Positions 53,431-63,086 are shown, counted from the stretch's first letter. The stretch is 64,000 bases of DNA from Pseudolabrys taiwanensis (GCF_003367395.1 NZ_CP031417.1:1550001-1614000), one strand, 5' to 3'. Notes: a model not told the origin generated them from the sequence alone. Translations and numbers: made by a program.

Positions 53431-54171
53431 TTAGGAGCGGAGCCGCCTGCGTGCGCGCCGCTCGAGCATGTTGAGCGCCTCGACCAGCGCGGAGAACGCC
53501 ATCGCCGCGTAGACATAGCCCTTGGGCACATGCGCGCCGAAGCCCTCCGCGATCAGCGTCATGCCGATCATCAGGAGGAAGCCGAGCGCGAGCATGACGA
53601 TGGTCGGGTTGGCATTGATGAAATTGGCGAGCGGATTGGCCGCCAGCATCATGACCAGCACGGCGACGACGACCGCGATGACCATGATCTCGATGTGCTC
53701 GGTCATGCCCACGGCGGTGATGATGCTATCGACGGAAAACACGAGATCGAGCATCACGATCTGACCGAGCGCCGACGCGAAACCGAGCGTGACGTCCTTG
53801 CGGTCGAACATATCCGGCCCGGGATCCGGATCGACGCGGTGGTGGATTTCCTTCGTCGCCTTCCACATCAGGAACAAGCCGCCGGCGATCAGGATCAGGT
53901 CGCGCCACGACAGACCCTGCCCGAACACGGAAAACAGCGGCGCGGTCAGCGTGACGATGAAGGCGACCGAGCCGAGCAATGCGAGTCGCAAGATAAGGGC
54001 GAGCCCGATACCGAGACGACGCCCGAGCGCGCGCTGATGTTCAGGCAGGCGGTTGGTCAGAATGGCGATGAAGATGAGATTGTCGATGCCGAGCACGACC
54101 TCCATGACGATCAGCATCGCGAGGGCAGCCCAGGCGGCCGGGTCGCCGGCCAGTATCAGAAGATCGTTCAT
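53431..54171 (-). CDS. TerC-family integral membrane protein
   Basis: A 246-residue protein with about seven hydrophobic helices. The TerC signature is visible in [25 protein letters not shown] and in the later [17 protein letters not shown], both holding the acidic residues thought to bind metal ions. Members are linked to tellurite resistance, manganese efflux and metal loading of exported proteins. Transcribed leftward and convergent with the hypothetical gene after hsp20. Confidence 0.93.
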   Translation of the reverse strand: MNDLLILAGDPAAWAALAMLIVMEVVLGIDNLIFIAILTNRLPEHQRALGRRLGIGLALILRLALLGSVAFIVTLTAPLFSVFGQGLSWRDLILIAGGLFLMWKATKEIHHRVDPDPGPDMFDRKDVTLGFASALGQIVMLDLVFSVDSIITAVGMTEHIEIMVIAVVVAVLVMMLAANPLANFINANPTIVMLALGFLLMIGMTLIAEGFGAHVPKGYVYAAMAFSALVEALNMLERRARRRLRS

Positions 54172-54257
54172 GCCCGCATGATCGCATGACCGCCGCAGGC
54201 GTCATAGTCCGCCCTTGCAGGTCGCAATTTCCGGGCGACACGGAAGCGCCCGACGCG

Positions 54258-54839
54258 TTACGACTCGAGCCGGCGCCAGCGCGAGAGCGGCCAACTCAGG
54301 AAATTCAGGAAATAGGCATACATCGCATGTCCCGGCACGATCAGGCTCGCCACGATCGATAACAGCGCCGTCACGATGAACAGCCAGATCCGGAGATTGC
54401 CGGCGCTCGCCCGCTCGCGATGCTCCGGCAGCACCTCCAACATCCGCAGCCTGAGCGAGAGCGTGGCGACGGCGATCATGTTGGCGGCGTAGAGCCATAC
54501 CGCCGGCGCCAGATCGCCATGTCGGCCAACGACGCTGGTCGAAAACGGTACCGATGTGATGAAGAACAGATAGAGCGTCCACCAACTGAGCGCCTCGCGT
54601 GTGGTCTCTTCGGCGCGGCGCAGCTCGATCGCGCCTCGCCATTGCGCCGCGAGAACGAAAAAGCTGATGACGTACGCAAGATACTGCGGCGTCAGCGCCC
54701 GCAATTGCGCGATCAGGGCAGCGCTGTCGTGGACCGGCAGTTCCGGCGGCAATCGCAGTTCAAGCACGAGCAATGTCATTGCGAACGCGAAAATGCCGTC
54801 CGTCAGCGCATCGACGCGGGACTTCGGGAATGTCCGCAT
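54258..54839 (-). CDS. TMEM175-family membrane protein (DUF1211)
   Basis: A 193-residue membrane protein, with helices at about residues 12-28, 50-66, 87-105, 115-130 and 150-175. The start SRVDALTDGIFAFAMTLLVLEL matches the bacterial TMEM175 signature helix, where the F-S-D motif is replaced by a related pattern here. Bacterial members form leak-type potassium channels. The last 15 residues are charged. Assignment is by the N-terminal motif, and channel activity is inferred. Confidence 0.85.
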   Translation of the reverse strand: MRTFPKSRVDALTDGIFAFAMTLLVLELRLPPELPVHDSAALIAQLRALTPQYLAYVISFFVLAAQWRGAIELRRAEETTREALSWWTLYLFFITSVPFSTSVVGRHGDLAPAVWLYAANMIAVATLSLRLRMLEVLPEHRERASAGNLRIWLFIVTALLSIVASLIVPGHAMYAYFLNFLSWPLSRWRRLES

Positions 54840-54934
54840 TGCCCGGTTTCCGTTTCAGCGACGGCATCGCTCCGCCGGCACGAATCGCAATGTCGCCCTA
54901 AGTCTACCCCGCGCCGGCCACGCCCGACGATCCG

Positions 54935-55726
54935 CTAGCGCCGCGTCGATTGCCGGTCGAGCGCGACGACGCTCTTCTCGATGTTCCGCGCCGTCTCCTG
55001 AAGGGCCGGAATGTAGCGGCCATGCGCCTCTTTGTTCGACATGACCGAGCGGAAATAGGTCATGCCGAGTGTCGCGAGCACGTTCTTGCCGCGCATGATG
55101 GGCACCGCCAGGGTCGTGGACGACGTCGGCTCGACCACGGGCGAGCGTTCGGCAAAGCCGAGCGCGCGGACGCGGCGCAGCATGGCGAGTGTCGTCCTGC
55201 GGTCGCGCGCGCCCGCATCCTCCGGGTCGGATGACTTCATCAGGAAGCTCAAGAGCAGGTCGCGTTCCGACCGCGGGCAAAAGGCGAGATAGGCGCGGCC
55301 GAGCGCGCGCGTCAGCAACTGCAAGCGCCGATTGATGGTGGCGTGCATCGGCGACACCGGACTGTCGGCGATCGTGCTCAAGCGCACGGATACGGCGTCC
55401 TTGTCGAGGACGGCGATGGCGACCGGCCAGCGATAGCGCCGGGTGAAATCGATCGCCCAGGGCCGCCCGACCTCCACCACCGGCGCGTCGCCCTGAAATC
55501 CACAGCTGAGCGATTGCACCTGAGAGGTGATGCGATAGCCGCCCTGACGCTTGTCGTTGGTGACGTAGCCGTCGGCGATGAGCGTCTCCAGGAGACGGAC
55601 GATGGTCGGCTTCGGCAGGCCCAACGCGCGATGCAGATTGTCGACCGAATTGATGTTCTGCCGGTTGAGCTCCTTGAGCAGATCGAGCGTCTTCAGCACG
55701 GATTTGACGGGCGCGTAGGAAGGCAT
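54935..55726 (-). CDS. IclR-family transcriptional regulator
   Basis: A 263-residue regulator with an N-terminal winged helix (SVDNLHRALGLPKPTIVRLLETLIADGYV, about residues 27-55) and the IclR ligand domain behind it (from about residue 80, with LGRAYLAFCPRSERDLLLSFL). The ATG at 55726 has a GTAGGAAGG site; longer in-frame starts are not family-like. It diverges from the aldolase operon with 151 bp between starts, and an inverted repeat at 55740-55758 lies in that gap. IclR proteins usually control such neighbouring catabolic operons. Confidence 0.93.
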   Translation of the reverse strand: MPSYAPVKSVLKTLDLLKELNRQNINSVDNLHRALGLPKPTIVRLLETLIADGYVTNDKRQGGYRITSQVQSLSCGFQGDAPVVEVGRPWAIDFTRRYRWPVAIAVLDKDAVSVRLSTIADSPVSPMHATINRRLQLLTRALGRAYLAFCPRSERDLLLSFLMKSSDPEDAGARDRRTTLAMLRRVRALGFAERSPVVEPTSSTTLAVPIMRGKNVLATLGMTYFRSVMSNKEAHGRYIPALQETARNIEKSVVALDRQSTRR

Positions 55727-55739
55727 CGGCGTTCGCTTC

Positions 55740-55758
55740 CGTTTCACATCTTGAAACG
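55740..55758. promoter_or_regulatory. Candidate IclR operator
   Basis: A perfect 7-bp inverted repeat, CGTTTCA-N5-TGAAACG, 14 bases upstream of the IclR start and within the divergent promoter region. IclR-type operators are short palindromes of A/T-rich half-sites of this sort, so autoregulation and control of the rightward aldolase operon are plausible. Confidence 0.6.
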
Positions 55759-55877
55759 CCGTGGAATTTCTCACACCGCCGCCCCGGCCGCCACTACCAA
55801 TATTGCGCGGGCGCCCGGCACTGGCGCGCCGCGCCACGGGAAACCCGGGCCCGCCAAGACGCCGACGAGGAGACGCC

Positions 55878-56654
55878 ATGCCAACGCTGCGACCGCAGCC
55901 TTCGGAATTCCGCCAGCGATTTGCCGCCGGCGAACAGCTCATCGGCACCTTCGTCAAGACGCCGACGATCCACGCAACCGAAATCCTGGCTGATCTCGGT
56001 TACGACTTCATCGTCATCGATGAAGAGCATGCTCCGATCAACCGCGAGACCATCGACACGATGCTATGCGTCGCACGGGCGTCGAACATCGCCGGCATCG
56101 TGCGGGTCTCCTCCCCCGACGGCCTCCTGTCGGTGCTCGATTGCGGCGCCGTCGGCGCGCTCGTGCCGCACGTGTCCTCGGCGGCCAAAGCGCGCGAGAT
56201 TGTTGCCGCCTGTCGGTTTCGCGGCGGCAAGCGCGGCTACTCAGGATCGGTGCGCGCCGCCCGCTACGGCGGCACGCCGATGTGGACGAACATCGACGCC
56301 GCCGACAAGAGCACGACCGTCATCGCGATGATCGAAGACCCCGAGGCGCTTGACGAGATCGACGCCATCGTCGCGGTCGACGGGCTCGACGGCGTCTTCA
56401 TCGGCCGCGGCGACCTCACCGCCGCCTTCGGCGCGCCGAAGAACGACGCGCCACAGGTGCAAGACGCGGTCGAGCGCATCACCGCCGCCGCGCGCAAGGC
56501 CGGCAAGCCGGTGTGCGTCATGGTCGGCACTGCCGCCGAGGCCAAGCCGTTCAAGGCCCTGGGCGCCTCGGCCTTCATCGTGTCGACGGACCAGTCCTTC
56601 ATGCGGCGCGCCGCCGCGCAAGCCCATTCGGAATTCGCTTCGTTGCAGTCATGA
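55878..56654 (+). CDS. HpcH/HpaI-family aldolase
   Basis: Class II metal-dependent aldolase or citrate-lyase-like enzyme, 258 residues. Family markers are IGTFVKTPTIHATEILADLGYDFIVIDEEHAPIN near residue 20-55, LDCGAVGALVPHVSSAAKA, VIAMIEDPEALDEID and FIGRGDLTAAFG. The usual metal-site acidic residues are in MIEDPE and the following D. The ATG at 55878 has GAGGAGA upstream. It is first in a four-gene rightward operon with a cupin-type protein, a DUF6282 protein and a Bug receptor. It probably cleaves a 2-keto or hydroxy-keto acid. Confidence 0.92.
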   Translation: MPTLRPQPSEFRQRFAAGEQLIGTFVKTPTIHATEILADLGYDFIVIDEEHAPINRETIDTMLCVARASNIAGIVRVSSPDGLLSVLDCGAVGALVPHVSSAAKAREIVAACRFRGGKRGYSGSVRAARYGGTPMWTNIDAADKSTTVIAMIEDPEALDEIDAIVAVDGLDGVFIGRGDLTAAFGAPKNDAPQVQDAVERITAAARKAGKPVCVMVGTAAEAKPFKALGASAFIVSTDQSFMRRAAAQAHSEFASLQS

Positions 56655-56693
56655 CGCCGCGCGGCCAACGCCCCCGGCAGAGGAGATACCGCC

Positions 56694-57602
56694 ATGTATG
56701 ACGTATCCGACCCGCGCGCCGCGCTCGCCCCTGCGGCCGCCGCGCCGAAGGTCGCCACTGAATTTGCCGCCGCCGACTACGCCAAGTTCTACGAGACCGC
56801 GCCGCAGGAAGACGATGCGAGCGGGCGCACCTGGTACGCGCGCGGCCAAAACTACGTCGTCGCCTACAGCGAGGCCGAGGCCGGCGCCGTCTTCACGCGT
56901 GAGAGCCAGGTGGACGAATACGCGCTCATCGTCCCCGAGCCGACGACCAAGGTCGAAATCAGCGCCAATGGCGAAACCAAGATCGTCGATGGCTATTCGG
57001 TCGCCTTCATTCCGCCGGGCAACAGCACGATCAAGGTGCTGACCAAGGGCCGCATCGTCCGCCTGATCACCTCACGCGCGACCGACCTGACGGCCAAATG
57101 CTCGAATGCCGACTCGTTCGCGGCGCCGCATCCGAACATTCCGCCCTTCGAGCCGTGGCCGACACCGCGCGACGGCTATCGCATCCGAAGCTACAGCCTC
57201 GACGTCAAGCAGCAAGGCGGCCGCTTCGGCCGAATCTTCCGCTGCACGACCTTCATGATCAACTACCTCGACGTCCGCAACGGTCCGCGCGACGTCACCA
57301 AGCTGTCGCCGCACCATCACGACGACTTCGAGCAATGCTCGCTCGCGCTCGAGGGCGCCTACATCCACGACATCCGCTGGCCGTGGACGACCAACATGAA
57401 CAACTGGCGCGACGACGATCACGAATACTGCGGATCGCCGTCGATCGCCGTCATCCCGCCGCCAGCGATCCACACCTCGCGCGCGGTCGGTGAAGGCGTC
57501 AACCAGCTGGTCGACATCTTCTCGCCGCCGCGCATGGACTTCTCCGCCAAGCCGGGCTGGGTGCTCAACGCCGACGATTATCCGCTGCCGGCCAAGGCAT
57601 AG
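56694..57602 (+). CDS. Cupin-type protein, 302 residues
   Basis: I place it as bicupin-like from pattern only. Residues 60-125 hold a first barrel-like segment (EYALIVPEP, SVAFIPPGNSTIKVL), and residues 200-290 a second with a metal-type cluster LSPHHHDDFEQCSLALEGAYIHDIRW and a distal HTSRAVGEG. A histidine trio and a glutamate match the metal motif of cupins. The enzyme may be an isomerase or dioxygenase acting between the aldolase and DUF6282 steps. Lies 39 bp after the aldolase gene. Identity uncertain. Confidence 0.78.
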   Translation: MYDVSDPRAALAPAAAAPKVATEFAAADYAKFYETAPQEDDASGRTWYARGQNYVVAYSEAEAGAVFTRESQVDEYALIVPEPTTKVEISANGETKIVDGYSVAFIPPGNSTIKVLTKGRIVRLITSRATDLTAKCSNADSFAAPHPNIPPFEPWPTPRDGYRIRSYSLDVKQQGGRFGRIFRCTTFMINYLDVRNGPRDVTKLSPHHHDDFEQCSLALEGAYIHDIRWPWTTNMNNWRDDDHEYCGSPSIAVIPPPAIHTSRAVGEGVNQLVDIFSPPRMDFSAKPGWVLNADDYPLPAKA

Positions 57603-57636
57603 CGCGCCCTCTTCCAAGCACGACAGGTACATCAAC

Positions 57637-58584
57637 ATGCAAGCTGCCGCATCCGCCGCCGACAACGCCCGCAACCAGGAGGTCGCCGATCTGCTGGTCG
57701 GCGCCGTCGATCTGCATTGCCACAGCGGCCCGGCGGCGATGCCGCGCATTCTCGATCATCACGAGGCGATGATGGACTGCGCCGCGGCCCGCTTCAGGGC
57801 GCTCGTCTATAAGGATCACTTCTATCTGGGCACGCCGCACGCGCTGCTCTTGGAAAAGCTGTTCCCCGATACGGGCGTGCAGCTGTTCTCCGGCATTGCC
57901 CTCAACAACGCCTCGGGCGGCATCAATCCGCATGCGGTCGACCACGCCGCAAAGATCGGCGCCAAGATCGTCTGGATGCCGACCTTATCGGCCGACAACC
58001 ACATCAAGCAGATCGCCGGTCAGGCAAAAACCTTTCCGAAGACCGCGCAGAAGATGCTCGATCCGATCCCCTTGAGCGCGCTCGACGCCAACGGCAAGCT
58101 CACAGACGCCACCAAGCAGGTGCTCGATCTCATCGCCGAGGCCGACATCATCCTCGCCGGCGGCCATCTGCCCGCATCCGAGCTCCTGATCGTGTTCGAG
58201 GAAGCGGGCCGCCGCGGCGTCAGGAAGATGATCGTCAATCATCCGACCTACATCGTCGGCGCCACCGACGACGACATCCGCGAACTGGTCAAGCTCGGCG
58301 TCTACATGGAGCATTCGATCTGCATGTTCGTCGAAGGCCGCGCCAAGAAATATGGCCCGGACAAGCTGGCGCATCTGATCGCGGTCGCCGGCGTCGATCG
58401 CACGTTGCTGTGCTCGGACCTGGGGCTGGTCGGCTCGCCCCGCCCCGTCGACGGTTATCGCGAGATCGTCAAGACGCTGCTCGATTTGCAAATGCCTGCG
58501 GCCGATATCCGCAAGCTCATCAGTTCGAACGCCGCCGCGCTGCTCGATCTCGACGCCGCGCCGGCACCGTCAGCGGTAAACTGA
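57637..58584 (+). CDS. DUF6282-type TIM-barrel hydrolase-like protein
   Basis: A 315-residue protein with the amidohydrolase-like start VGAVDLHCHSGPA (H-x-H near residue 27-29), NHPTYIVGATDDDIREL, a probable ligand histidine in MEHSICMF, and CSDLGLVGSPRPVDGYREIV near the end, which carries the terminal aspartate. This fits the DUF6282 family, related to metal-dependent hydrolases of the amidohydrolase superfamily. Function is not known. ATG at 57637, 34 bp after the cupin gene. Confidence 0.85.
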   Translation: MQAAASAADNARNQEVADLLVGAVDLHCHSGPAAMPRILDHHEAMMDCAAARFRALVYKDHFYLGTPHALLLEKLFPDTGVQLFSGIALNNASGGINPHAVDHAAKIGAKIVWMPTLSADNHIKQIAGQAKTFPKTAQKMLDPIPLSALDANGKLTDATKQVLDLIAEADIILAGGHLPASELLIVFEEAGRRGVRKMIVNHPTYIVGATDDDIRELVKLGVYMEHSICMFVEGRAKKYGPDKLAHLIAVAGVDRTLLCSDLGLVGSPRPVDGYREIVKTLLDLQMPAADIRKLISSNAAALLDLDAAPAPSAVN

Positions 58585-58640
58585 GACTCCACAATTAAAC
58601 GCGGCCGGATCAACCGGCCTGGCACCCGAGGGAGGAAGAC

Positions 58641-59621
58641 ATGTCGATTACGCGCAGATTCTGCATCGCGTTCGGCGCGGCGGCCCTTGCCGTCACGGCA
58701 TCGGTGGCGGTGCAAGCCGAAGAATGGCCGACCCGCCCGATCACGATGATCGTGCCGTTTCCGGCGGGCGGCTCCGCCGACGTGGTGGCGCGGCTGGTGG
58801 CCGCCGAATTGAGCGACAAGCTCAAGCAGCAGGTGATCGTCGACAACCGCGCCGGCGCCGGCGGCAATATCGGCGGCGCCGCTGTCGCCCGCGCCAAGCC
58901 CGACGGCTACACGCTGCTGTTCACGACGCCCGGCCCGGGCGCGAACAACAAGCTGCTTTACAAGGATCTGCCCTTCGATCCCGAGAAGGATTTCACGCCG
59001 ATCGTCCAGGTCGCCGACTCGCCGCTGATCATGGTGGCGTCGACGCAAACGCCCATCAAATCGATGGCCGAGCTGATCGACTACGCCAAGAAGAACCCCG
59101 GCAAGCTCAACGTCGGCACGCCGGGCAATGGCACGCTGGGTCATTTCGCGGTCGCGATGTTGGAACGTCAGGCGGGCGTCAAAGTGACGATCATCGCCTA
59201 CAAGGGCTCATCGCCGCTGATCACCGACCTGCTCGGCGGCCAGATCAACATCGGCTCGGACTTCATCACCGCTTACGTGCCGCAGGTGAAGGACAACAAG
59301 ATGACGCCGCTCGCGGTACTCGCACCGCAGCGCAGCCCGTTGCTGCCGCAGGTGCCCACGGCCGCCGAGAGCGGCTTCACCAATTTCGAGGCCGTGGCCT
59401 GGTTCGCGCTGGTCGGACCCGCCGCGCTGCCCGCGCCGGTCGTTGCCAAGCTCAACGCGATCGTGAACGCCTACGTCCAGAACGACGCGGTGAAAGCGAA
59501 GTTCGCCCCGCTCGGCCTGCGGCCGGTGGGCGGCACGCCGGAGCAGCTTCGCGACCTCGTCGCCCACGAAATCGCCAGATGGCGGCCGATCGTCGAGGAA
59601 GCCAAGATCAGCCTGAACTGA
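58641..59621 (+). CDS. Tripartite tricarboxylate transporter (Bug) substrate-binding protein
   Basis: Third Bug receptor of the window, 326 residues. Signal peptide residues 1-26 (RFCIAFGAAALAVTASVAVQAEE). Signature WPTRPITMIVPFPAGGSADVVAR and VIVDNRAGAGGNIGG. Fourth gene of the aldolase operon, with a GGGAGGAAG site before the ATG. It probably supplies the substrate that the aldolase, cupin and DUF6282 proteins process. Ligand unknown. Confidence 0.92.
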   Translation: MSITRRFCIAFGAAALAVTASVAVQAEEWPTRPITMIVPFPAGGSADVVARLVAAELSDKLKQQVIVDNRAGAGGNIGGAAVARAKPDGYTLLFTTPGPGANNKLLYKDLPFDPEKDFTPIVQVADSPLIMVASTQTPIKSMAELIDYAKKNPGKLNVGTPGNGTLGHFAVAMLERQAGVKVTIIAYKGSSPLITDLLGGQINIGSDFITAYVPQVKDNKMTPLAVLAPQRSPLLPQVPTAAESGFTNFEAVAWFALVGPAALPAPVVAKLNAIVNAYVQNDAVKAKFAPLGLRPVGGTPEQLRDLVAHEIARWRPIVEEAKISLN

Positions 59622-59644
59622 ATTCAGCTTCACGGCCGCTCTCG

Positions 59645-59685
59645 TCGACCGCGGACGGCGGCTCCTCCCCGCCGTCCGCGGTCGA
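59645..59685 (+). terminator. Long perfect hairpin after the aldolase operon
   Basis: A perfect 17-bp stem (TCGACCGCGGACGGCGG paired with its complement at 59669-59685), loop CTCCTCC, followed by ACTTTA. It ends the aldolase operon. The stem is unusually long for a terminator, and the thymine run is short. Confidence 0.75.
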
Positions 59686-59827
59686 ACTTTATGCCCGCGA
59701 CCAATGACGTGGCCCGGCGTGGCGCGGGCGAGCCGGCTTCGCGCCGAGAGTTACTCGTTATTTTCCTCTCTGCATTGCAGCATCGCGCGTTGTCCGGCCC
59801 TGCCGTTCCTGCGACAAGGCGCGCGAC

Positions 59828-61105
59828 ATGGGAAGCACCACGGGCGCCGGCACATTGCCAAACGAAGCGAGCGGAGACGACGCCAGCCGGCGTGAGATAC
59901 ACGGCGAGACGGCTTGGCAACGCAACCTGTGGGTCTGCGTGTTCGGCTCGTTCACGACCATTCTCGGCATGACGCTGCTGCTGCCGTTCCTGCCGCTCTA
60001 TGTCGAGGAACTCGGCGTCCAAGGCCATGCGGCGATCGTGCAATGGTCGGGCATCGCCTTTGGTGCGACGTTTTTCGCGGCGTCGTTCTTCGCGCCGATT
60101 TGGGGGCGCCTCGCCGATCTCTACGGCCGAAAGATCATGCTCGTGCGCGCCAGCCTCGGCATGGCCATTTCGATCTCGCTGCTCGGCATCGCACAGAACA
60201 TCTGGCAGCTCGTCCTGCTGCGCCTGCTCGTGGGCGTGCTCGGCGGTTACGCGTCGGGCTCGAACTTCCTGGTCGCGACGTAGACGCCGAAGGCGCGCAC
60301 CGGCTGGGCGCTCGGCGTACTGTCGTCCGGCATCATGGCCGGCAACCTGGTCGGCCCCTTGATCGGCGGCATCCTGCCGCCCTTCATGCCGATACGCACG
60401 ATCTTCTTCGCGACCGGCGGCCTGATCTTCATCGCCTTCCTCGCCACCGCTTTCCTCATCAAGGAGGAAAAGCGCGTCCCGGCCACCAAGAACGAGAAGC
60501 GCAGCGGCACGTGGCGCGCCATTCCCGACAAGCGGCCGGTGATCGCGATGCTGGTCACGGGCTGCCTGCTGATGTTCGCCAACATGTCGATCGAACCCAT
60601 CATCACGGTCTATGTCGCGACCTTGGTCGACGATCAGACGCATGTGACGCTGGTCGCCGGCCTTGCGATGTCGGCGACCGCGCTCGGCAGCGTTCTGTCC
60701 GCCTCCCGCCTCGGCCGGCTTGCCGATCGTGTCGGCCATTGGAACGTGCTGATCGCCTGCATCGCCGCATCGGCCGTGCTGCTCGTGCCGCAGGCTTTCG
60801 TGACCAGCGGCTGGCAGCTCATCGCCTTGCGCTTTCTGATGGGACTCGCGCTGGGCGGCCTCCTGCCCGGCATCACCAGCGTCATCCGCCACAACGTCCC
60901 GGTCACCGCCGTCGGCGGCATGCTCGGCTATGCCGTCTCCTCGCAATTCGTCGGACAGGTGGCGGGGCCCCTTGCCGGCGGCTTCGTCGGCGGCCATTTC
61001 GGCATGCGTGCGGTGTTCATCGCCACCAGCGTCGTGACGGCCGCGGGCGCGCTGTACAATCTGTATGTGCGGGCGCGTTTGCGCGCGGAGAAGGCGGAAG
61101 GCTGA
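59828..61105 (+). pseudogene. MFS exporter gene interrupted by an amber codon
   Basis: A single frame codes an MFS efflux protein (about 425 residues), but TAG at 60281-60283 stops it after 151 residues. Around it the sequence reads SNFLVAT-stop-TPKARTGWALGVL; relatives have a glutamine there (ATQTPK), so a single C-to-T change of CAG explains the break. The remaining parts carry normal MFS features (GRLADLYGRKIMLVRASLG before the stop, SRLGRLADRVGHWN after). Unless an amber suppressor or an internal start operates, the transporter is not made. Confidence 0.88.
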
Positions 61106-61141
61106 TCGCAAGCGGGCCGTCACGGCCCACCCGCCGATCGC

Positions 61142-62273
61142 CTACTCGACGTCCTCGATCTGTCCCGGGCCGCCGCCGAACGCCTTCTGCGCCAAGGCCG
61201 CCTGCATGAATTCGTCGAGATCGCCGTCGAGCACGCCGCCGGTGTTGGAGGTCGACACGCCCGTGCGCAGGTCCTTCACCATCTGATAGGGCTGCAACAC
61301 GTAAGAGCGGATCTGATGGCCCCAGCCGATATCGGTCTTGGCGGCCTGATCGGCGGCGGCCTTGTCCTCGCGCTTCTTGACCTCGATCTCGAACAGCTTG
61401 GCGCGCAGCATGTCCCAGGCCATCGCGCGGTTGCGATGCTGCGAACGGTCCTGCTGGCACTTCACGACGATGCCGCTCGGCTCGTGAATGAGGCGCACCG
61501 CGGACTCGGTCTTGTTGACGTGCTGACCGCCGGCGCCGCCTGAGCGCATCACTTCCATGCGCACGTCAGCCTCGTTGATCTCGATGTTGATGCGGTCGTC
61601 CACCACCGGATAGACGACGACGCTGGCAAACGACGTATGACGGCGCGCATTGGAGTCGAACGGCGAAATGCGCACCAGGCGATGCACGCCGTTCTCGCTT
61701 TTGAGCCAGCCATAGGCGTTGCGGCCCTTGATCTGCACGGTCGCCGACTTGATGCCGGCGCCCTCGCCTTCGCTCTCTTCCAGCCAGTCGACTTTGTAGC
61801 CGTGCTGTTCGGCCCAGCGCACATACATGCGCAGCAGCATGCCGGCCCAGTCGTTGCTTTCGGTGCCGCCGGCACCGGCATGGACTTCGAGATAGCAATC
61901 GTTGGCGTCGGCCTCGCCCGAGAGCAGCGCCTCGAGCTCGCGGCGCGCCACTTCGGCCTTGAGCTTCTTGAGCTCGGCCTCCGCCTCGGCAACCGTCGCT
62001 TCATCCTTCTCGGCTTCGCCGAGTTCGATCAGCGTCAGATTGTCCTCGAGCGCCTGCTCCATGCGGCCGATGGAGCCGAGCTGGTCTTCCAACGCGTCGC
62101 GCTCGCGCATCAGGCGCTGGGCACGCGAGGAGTCGTTCCAGAAATTGGGGTCTTCGGACTCTTTGTTTAGTTCGGCGAGACGCCGTTGCGCGGCATCGAC
62201 GTCAAAGATGCCTCCTCAGCAGCCGCACCGACTGCTTGATTTCTTCGACCAGATTCTGGGTTTCCGCGCGCAT
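61142..62273 (-). CDS. prfB: Peptide chain release factor 2 (programmed +1 frameshift)
   Basis: Releases peptides at UGA and UAA codons. The gene needs a +1 shift: codons from the ATG at 62273 give [19 protein letters not shown], then RRHL before UGA at 62204-62202; skipping base 62204 resumes with [13 protein letters not shown]. The joined protein has 376 residues, as expected. GGQ ([12 protein letters not shown]) and the anticodon tripeptide SPF ([15 protein letters not shown]) are present. Reading from a later start would lose the N-terminal domain. Confidence 0.95.
62202..62216 (-). promoter_or_regulatory. prfB +1 frameshift site
   Basis: On the minus strand the order AGG-AGG-CAT-CTT-TGA is followed by C. 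The Shine-Dalgarno-like AGGAGG, the CTT slippery codon and UGAC match the autoregulatory frameshift signal of release factor 2: when RF2 is scarce the ribosome slips and makes more of it. Confidence 0.95.
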
Positions 62274-62457
62274 CGCCTTCCAAGTCCGTTGTCGTTCGTG
62301 GCGTCGCCACGACGCACCGTTTCCGTGTGCGGATGTAACGATCTCAGGCCGATCGCGCAACCTTTGCGCCCGCCGGCCCCGCCAGGGCGACCAAGATCGC
62401 TTGCATCCGATAATTATACAACCAATAGTAATAGCCATCTACAGCGGGGGACGCGCC

Positions 62458-63078
62458 ATGGCGGATGAAAAGCTGAGTCTGCGCTTTAGAAACCGCAGCG
62501 GCGCGCAATACGACTTCCTCTGCTTCCAGCACGGCGTCAGCCCCAATACGCCCTCGATCGCAACGCTCGCGTGGCTGGTCCGGCCCCTGGCGAGCGGCGT
62601 CGACCTCGACTTCACCTGGACCACCAACTGTTGCTTCGTCTGGTTCGAGCAAGGCGCGGTGACGCCCGACATCACGTTCAAAGCGCAGCAGTCCGCACCC
62701 GCGGACCCGATCTCGGCGAACCTCGTCACCCTGACATCGTCCAACGGCGCATACCAATTCGGTCCAACGACAGGCGGCGGGGCGGCCGGTGTCCTCACGA
62801 TCGACTGCGATGGCACCATCCCGAGCGGCACCGTCATGATCGGCATCGGCATGTCCGGTCTGGGCACGCACGCCGTCGCGGCCGAGCCGAACTTTGCCGC
62901 CGTCTTCACCGTGAAGCCCGAGTACTGGATCAGCTTCGGATCGTTCACGCCCGGTCAAACACTCGACGATCAGGCCCTGATCAAGGCCACGCCACTCGCC
63001 TTCCCGCCCAATGTCACCGCCATGACGGCGACGCTCGATGTCGCCAATAAGTGGATCCTTCAGCCGGGGCTGATCTAA
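62458..63078 (+). CDS. RhiA-like protein
   Basis: A 206-residue protein without signal peptide. The order LRFRNRSGAQYDFLCFQHG, ATLAWLVRPL, VDLDFTWTTNCCFVWFEQGAVTP, and then IGMSGLGTHAVAAEPN and YWISFGSFTPGQTLD matches the pattern I remember for RhiA, the abundant rhizosphere-expressed protein of Rhizobium leguminosarum, and its homologs in many bacteria. The biochemical function is unknown. The gene stands alone near a recombinase gene, diverging from prfB, with AT-rich DNA upstream (TAATTATACAACCAATAG). Confidence 0.68.
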   Translation: MADEKLSLRFRNRSGAQYDFLCFQHGVSPNTPSIATLAWLVRPLASGVDLDFTWTTNCCFVWFEQGAVTPDITFKAQQSAPADPISANLVTLTSSNGAYQFGPTTGGGAAGVLTIDCDGTIPSGTVMIGIGMSGLGTHAVAAEPNFAAVFTVKPEYWISFGSFTPGQTLDDQALIKATPLAFPPNVTAMTATLDVANKWILQPGLI

Positions 63079-63086
63079 CGACAGCA

